DNA of 64,000 nt from Calothrix sp. CSU_2_0 (GTDB lineage Bacteria > Cyanobacteriota > Cyanobacteriia > Cyanobacteriales > Nostocaceae). The stretch covers positions 1-64,000 of the forward strand of contig JAAUPE010000002.1 in the NCBI GenBank assembly GCA_012034595.1, read 5' to 3'. Made by a program: the position numbers and the translations under genes. Every line of letters begins with the position of its first letter. Position 1 is the first letter of the stretch. Below are positions 59,618 to 64,000 of this stretch, piece after piece. The notes below the pieces were generated by a model that was not told where the DNA came from, made no database searches, and saw only the letters and a list, made by a program, of their open reading frames with translations.

Positions 59618-60779
59618 TTGGAACTTTTTAATTGAACAACAAAGTTATTATATCGAGCTTCTTGAAATAATTCTCGAATAAATAATTTTGTGGATTTTGA
59701 TTTAACTGCGTGTTGTGAAAACCATTTATCTAACAGTTCCAACTGAGAAGATTTAATCTCTGATTTGATATTTGCCGATGTTAATCGTAGTATTGGCTGA
59801 GGTTGTAAATTGTTGATATCTTCTCCTAAATACTGAATCTCAAGATTTTTCAAATTAGTGTAAAGTATCATTTTGAGTAGTCCATCTTTAATATCAGCTT
59901 TTGAAGGTAATAAAGCAGAACTAGAGTTTTTACATTCTATTAATTCAATTATAGAATTATTTAAATTTACTAAAACTTCATCGACTGTAAAAAATATTTT
60001 CCGCCAACAATATTAGTAATTGTAATAGAAGCTTTGCTAGCTGTAGCTAAGTTTTCATAAACATGTATAGTTGATAATTCCCTCGATTGTGCTTGTTCTG
60101 CTCTTGTTCTAGAGTGATTTATAAACTCATCTATATCTCGTTCGATAATTTCTCTAAAATTTGTTAAACCTGCAAGATTATGGAAAATTACCCCCGTCGT
60201 TTTAGATATGCGATAAGCGGAGCTTAATGCCAAAGGCATATCGCAAGCTTCAATTTGCTTTTGAATAACAGGTGAAAGTTCTTCTCGTATTTGTCGAATA
60301 TTCCAATGTAAAGCATCACTTTGATAATTAGATGAGAGACGCTTGATGCGTTCTTTTATCCAATCACTATCAAATTTTTGTTTTGTTACTTTATGGCTAT
60401 ATTTTTGATTTTTAGATGCACTTTGATAGTATCCAAGAATCACAGACACTTGTAAAAGACTCATTAAGCAAATAGTATCCCATTGTAAAAAATCTCTATC
60501 TCCATCAGAGCCTTCATCTTTAACTACAGGAATTACAGTAGCTCGTTTACTTCTAGATATTGTGTCATATACTCGTGCATATGGATAGGAACGAGTGCGT
60601 TTAGGTGATACCCATTTACTAATGGCAATTTCATTAATTTCATCTTTAACAATGCAGCTTGTTGGAGTAGTATTAATATCAAAATCATTGATGTTAATAA
60701 TATTTAATTGCGATGTCAAAAATGATTTATATCTGACATCATCAATCTTTGCAATAATTCTTGTTGTCAAATCTCTCAT
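59614..60779 (-). CDS. Probable type II restriction endonuclease, apparent frameshift
   Basis: Two minus-strand frames (60779-59970 and 59871-59614) belong to one protein of about 388 residues. Reading through with one A added at 59997-60000 (TTTT on the plus strand, TTTTT expected) yields GGKIFFTVDEVLVNLNNS and IELIECKNSSSALLPSKADI. The IELIECK is an ExK motif of PD-(D/E)XK nucleases. The N-terminal part has no known domain. A palindromic repeat (60209-60245) is inserted in frame. Overlap with the adenine methylase by ATGA supports a restriction-modification pair. Specificity unknown. Confidence 0.7.
60209..60245. repeat. GCGATAAGC...GCATATCGC palindrome inside the restriction enzyme gene
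   Basis: TGCGATAAGCGGAGCTTAAT and GCCAAAGGCATATCGCA are the inverse orientation of 8763-8799. The insert keeps frame and encodes ACDMPLALSSAYRIS. Confidence 0.8.
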
Positions 60780-60939
60780 TTTTATTAATCAGTCTAGTAA
60801 TGCAGATAATAATATACAAAAAAGATTATCCTCTAACAGGATTTTGAATTGATTCCATGAAGAAATTTAGGGAGTTGTATATCAAGGAATTCATGAGCGA
60901 AATTGGGTGAGAATTTCCCACCCAATCAAAATAATAATC

Positions 60940-62175
60940 CTAAACTTTAAACTTCTCAGTAATGCGTCGCATTGCTTCCTCAACATTCTCACGACTGTTA
61001 AATGCGGAAATGCGGAAATAACCTTCCCCAGCAGCACCAAAACCGGAACCAGGTGTACCAACTACATTCACAGTATGTAATAACTTATCAAAGAAATCCC
61101 AACTCGAAAGATTATTTGGTGTTTTCAACCAAACATAAGGTGCATTCACTCCACCAAAAACTTGAATACCCGCAGCAGTTAATCTTTCTCGGATAATTTT
61201 TGCATTTTCCATGTAGAAATTCACCAAAGCTTTAGTTTGGGCTTTTCCAGCTTCTGAATAAACCGCTTCTGCACCACGTTGGATAATGTAGGAAACCCCG
61301 TTAAATTTGGTTGATTGACGACGATTCCACAATTTCCATAATTCCACATCCGAACCATCAGCAGCTTTTCCTGTGAGGGTTTTGGGTACTACTGTTAACG
61401 CACAACGGGTTCCGGTAAAACCTGCATTTTTCGAGAAAGAACGAAATTCGATCGCACAATCTCTAGCACCTTCAATTTCGTAGATTGAATGGGGTAAACT
61501 GGGGTCGGAAATAAACGCTTCATAGGCAGCATCAAAGAAGATAATCGCACCATTTGCCTTAGCGTATTTTACCCAAGCTTGGAGATGTTCTTTTGTTGCA
61601 GTCGCTCCTGTGGGGTTGTTGGGAAAACAGAGGTAAATTAAATCGACTTTTTCTGTTGGTATCTCTGCGGTAAAGTTGTTTTCAGCAGTCACAGGAAGAT
61701 ATACTAAACCACCATATTCCCCTGCTTCGTTGACATCTCCCGTATGTCCTGCCATGACGTTTGTATCGACATATACGGGATATACAGGGTCAGTTACGGC
61801 AATTTTGTTGTTATTACCGAAGATATCGAGAATATTACCGTTATCGCATTTAGAACCATCAGAAATAAATATTTCCGCAGCGTCAATTTCGCAACCCCGT
61901 GCTTGGAAATCATTTTGTGCGATCGCTTCTCGTAACCAAGCATAACCTTGTTCGGGACCGTAACCTTTGAATCCTTCTCTAATTCCCATTTCTTCGACTG
62001 CTTTTATCATTGCAGTACGGCAGGCTTCTGGCAATGGTTCGGTGACATCACCAATTCCTAAGCGAATTACTTTAGCGTCGGGGTTGGCTTCGGCAAATGT
62101 GTTTACCCGTCTGGCAATTTCTGGGAAGAGGTAACCTGCTTTGAGTTTAAGGTAGTTATCGTTAATAGTAGCCAT
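60940..62175 (-). CDS. dapL: LL-diaminopimelate aminotransferase
   Basis: This PLP enzyme makes LL-diaminopimelate directly from tetrahydrodipicolinate in the short lysine/peptidoglycan pathway used by cyanobacteria and plants. The 411-residue protein has [12 protein letters not shown] near the N-terminus, [10 protein letters not shown] (cofactor site) and the PLP-lysine region [14 protein letters not shown]. Length is normal. No partner genes adjoin. Confidence 0.96.
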   Translation of the reverse strand: MATINDNYLKLKAGYLFPEIARRVNTFAEANPDAKVIRLGIGDVTEPLPEACRTAMIKAVEEMGIREGFKGYGPEQGYAWLREAIAQNDFQARGCEIDAAEIFISDGSKCDNGNILDIFGNNNKIAVTDPVYPVYVDTNVMAGHTGDVNEAGEYGGLVYLPVTAENNFTAEIPTEKVDLIYLCFPNNPTGATATKEHLQAWVKYAKANGAIIFFDAAYEAFISDPSLPHSIYEIEGARDCAIEFRSFSKNAGFTGTRCALTVVPKTLTGKAADGSDVELWKLWNRRQSTKFNGVSYIIQRGAEAVYSEAGKAQTKALVNFYMENAKIIRERLTAAGIQVFGGVNAPYVWLKTPNNLSSWDFFDKLLHTVNVVGTPGSGFGAAGEGYFRISAFNSRENVEEAMRRITEKFKV

Positions 62176-62294
62176 GTTTTTCTGTTGAGTAAGGATTGAA
62201 CAAAACGCTTAAAAAATAAAGTTTACCGTGCTTCGCAATCCTTTCGCTGAAATCTATCTTCAGAAATATCACAATCCATAGGGTAAATAACTAA

Positions 62295-62387
62295 TAGACT
62301 TGTCGGGAAATTAATTATGCGTTCCCCCGAACTCCCTTGTAGAGACGTAGCAATGCTACGTCTCTACGTCTTTTCCGGAGATGTCTA
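62295..62387. mobile_element. 93-bp MITE, second copy
   Basis: The ends TAGACTTGTCGGGAAA and TTTTCCGGAGATGTCTA match the inverted-repeat pattern of 37388-37477, and the centre has GTAGAGACGTAGCAATGCTA. Relative to that copy it is inverted. No transposase lies inside. Confidence 0.75.
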
Positions 62388-62503
62388 ATAAATAAGGGCA
62401 AACAGCCAATAAATAAGGGCAAACAGCCAATAAATAAGGGCAAACAGCCAATAAATATGGACAAACAGCCAATAAATGAGGGCAAACAGCCGTTTGCCCC
62501 TAC
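62387..62503. repeat. 21-bp tandem repeat (five copies) with terminal foldback
   Basis: The unit AATAAATAAGGGCAAACAGCC recurs five times (62387-62491) with single-base changes in the fourth and fifth, then GTTTGCCCCTAC completes a GGGCAAAC/GTTTGCCC hairpin. Related hairpins are found at 18804-18828 and 57529-57553. It follows the MITE directly. Confidence 0.92.
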
Positions 62504-62526
62504 AATATTTTTACCTTTTCCCAAAA

Positions 62527-64000
62527 TTAAACGAGCTGAAATATGAATGATACCTTGTTTCGCCGACCGAGGCTGAAGCTAAGGTCTGATTTTAATTTAT
62601 ACCAAATTCCTGGAATTAAAGGATATTGATTGATATAAGTGCCGTTAGCACTGCCCATGTCTTGGATATAGTATTCGTCACCATCAAAGCGAATTTGAGC
62701 ATGAATGCGGGAAACAACTTCAGTATTGGGGAAATCGGCAAGATTGACTTCTAAGGGGAAATCGCCGTAAGACTTACCAATATTTAAAACTTCAAAATGT
62801 TCTGGTAATTCAATGATGCTACGGGTTTGAATATTCAATAACTGGGCAACGGGTTGTTGGAGAATTGTTGGTGATGGGGATGGAATATCTGGAAGTTGTG
62901 TTGCTGGACTGGTGCTGGATGCTACTCCTGTACCACCCATATATATGGTTTGAGCTGTGAAACTCAGTACTTTAGTGGTGAGGAGATAATTGAAGACAGC
63001 AAAGGAAATTAAACTAAAAACAAGACTAGTATAAAAGACTGCTTTGATGCCGCTAAATAGTAAAACTATGCTACCTAGAAATGGTCCTAGCGTTTGTCCC
63101 CAGGAGACAATTGTCATATTGACTGCCATAAATCCCCCACGAGATTCTTGGGCTGCAAGTCCTGCTAAGAGTGCTTGGGAAGATGGTAAGGAAAGACCTT
63201 GAGCAGCACCAAGTAGAAACATGGGTATAAACAGCAACCAGACATTCGGGACGAGGGGGATGATTAAAAATGCGATCGCAAATAACAAAAAGGAAAGTTT
63301 GATTTGCTTAATTTCCGAAATATGCTGCACAATTCGTCCTAATTGAGATGCGACTAGGGCAAGGGAAATTGACATGCTGGCAAGGATAGCACCATTAAAT
63401 CCGGCGGATGTCTGAAATTTTTGTGTTGCGAGTATGGGAATATAGGTTAAGCATAAAGTTTGCAGCAAAAACACAGACATCATCCCAAAAAAAAGTCCGA
63501 TTACGGGACGTTTATTAATGCTGCTAGCGGTCTTTTGAAAATAGGTTTTTAGGTCAAATTTTTCAGTATGATGTTGATGTTTTGGTATTTTTAATGTTGT
63601 AATTGTTAAAAGTGCGATGGGAATTGCAATTACTGCGGGTAAAAATGTAAATCGCCAGTTTAATTCACCCAGTTTTCCACCAATTAAGGGAAAAATTGCC
63701 CCACTCATGCCAATTAATCCGGCATTAAATGCCATTGCTGTACCTAAGGTTCTACCGCGATAAATATCTCCAATAATTGTTAATTGTATTGGTTCTAAAC
63801 TAGCGGCTCCAATCCCTTGTAAGCATCGCCAGCTTAAATGAGTGGTAAAGTTAGATGTCATGCTGCTTAATGCACCACTAAAGGCGAATAATAGCAGTGA
63901 AGGTATGAGAATGACTTTGCGACCGAGAATGTCAGCTAAGATGCCAAATAGGGGTGTAATAATGGCGCTGGGTAATTGATAAATTGTCGATGTCCATGAT
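62527..64000 (-). CDS. MFS transporter with C-terminal FHA domain (5' end outside window)
   Basis: The frame is open to the right edge, so the start is outside the window. About eleven hydrophobic helices of a major facilitator transporter are seen, including FGILADILGRKVI (motif A, in the last 140 bases) and ALLAGLAAQESRGGFMAVN. A linker follows, and then a forkhead-associated domain (last 100 residues: IGKSYGDFPLEV, VSRIHAQIRF, DMGSANGTYIN). FHA domains bind phosphothreonine, so transport may be controlled by a Ser/Thr kinase (inference). The ATG at 63861 is internal. Confidence 0.85.
   Translation of the reverse strand, partial: SWTSTIYQLPSAIITPLFGILADILGRKVILIPSLLLFAFSGALSSMTSNFTTHLSWRCLQGIGAASLEPIQLTIIGDIYRGRTLGTAMAFNAGLIGMSGAIFPLIGGKLGELNWRFTFLPAVIAIPIALLTITTLKIPKHQHHTEKFDLKTYFQKTASSINKRPVIGLFFGMMSVFLLQTLCLTYIPILATQKFQTSAGFNGAILASMSISLALVASQLGRIVQHISEIKQIKLSFLLFAIAFLIIPLVPNVWLLFIPMFLLGAAQGLSLPSSQALLAGLAAQESRGGFMAVNMTIVSWGQTLGPFLGSIVLLFSGIKAVFYTSLVFSLISFAVFNYLLTTKVLSFTAQTIYMGGTGVASSTSPATQLPDIPSPSPTILQQPVAQLLNIQTRSIIELPEHFEVLNIGKSYGDFPLEVNLADFPNTEVVSRIHAQIRFDGDEYYIQDMGSANGTYINQYPLIPGIWYKLKSDLSFSLGRRNKVSFIFQLV

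Noticed and set aside
62387-62503. Second possible CRISPR-like array
   Set aside because: Units are 21 bp, back to back, with no spacers.

Overview
The window comes from a cyanobacterium, most likely a filamentous Nostocales-type organism. It carries psaC, dapL and glmS, many copies of the HIP1 octamer GCGATCGC, several families of short palindromic repeats, CHAT-TPR and multi-domain two-component proteins, and AT-rich intergenic DNA. No rRNA, tRNA or CRISPR array was recognised.

Layout. (1) 1-6975: a type I-like export cassette (parvulin isomerase, HlyB-like ABC exporter with a degenerate C39 domain, HlyD adaptor) flanked by a 103-bp direct repeat. (2) 6976-13846, minus strand: a possible oxylipin cluster of lipoxygenase, unusual P450, unknown protein and CHAT-TPR protein. 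(3) 14074-31258: mixed chromosomal genes, including an ABC exporter, galE, a SafE-like/haem membrane protein, an M28 peptidase, an RpoE-like sigma factor, serC, an AraC regulator with a frameshifted dienelactone hydrolase, and small secreted or membrane proteins. (4) 31673-38935, plus strand: the most striking locus, a complete retron. It has a WGR/HEAT-repeat protein, a winged-helix/SWIM zinc-finger protein, a well-folded msr-msd non-coding RNA and a retron reverse transcriptase with NAxxH, YADD and VTG motifs. I believe this corresponds to the retron type with ARM/HEAT and WHSWIM partners (type XIII, from memory). (5) 39180-42829: rnhA, psaC, glmS. (6) 42969-45109: a VapBC-like toxin-antitoxin pair behind a possible HsdM remnant, then small unknown genes. 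(7) 45551-54356: a signalling block of coiled-coil protein, OmpA-domain membrane protein with a possible roadblock-like region, Ras-like GTPase, hybrid histidine kinase and a convergent multi-receiver regulator. (8) 54450-64000: a GST-family protein, secreted proteins, a type II-like restriction-modification pair, dapL, and an MFS-FHA fusion cut by the window edge.

A theme across the window is single-base frameshifts at short homopolymers. They occur in psaC, the dienelactone hydrolase, the hybrid kinase, the restriction enzyme and probably a small secreted protein. Because psaC is a core photosystem I gene, residual sequencing errors are the simplest explanation for at least some of them.

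Small repeats are everywhere: heptamer tandems, 21- and 30-bp tandems, TGTAGAGACG-type palindromes, a roughly 90-bp MITE present twice, and palindromic elements inserted in frame inside four coding regions.
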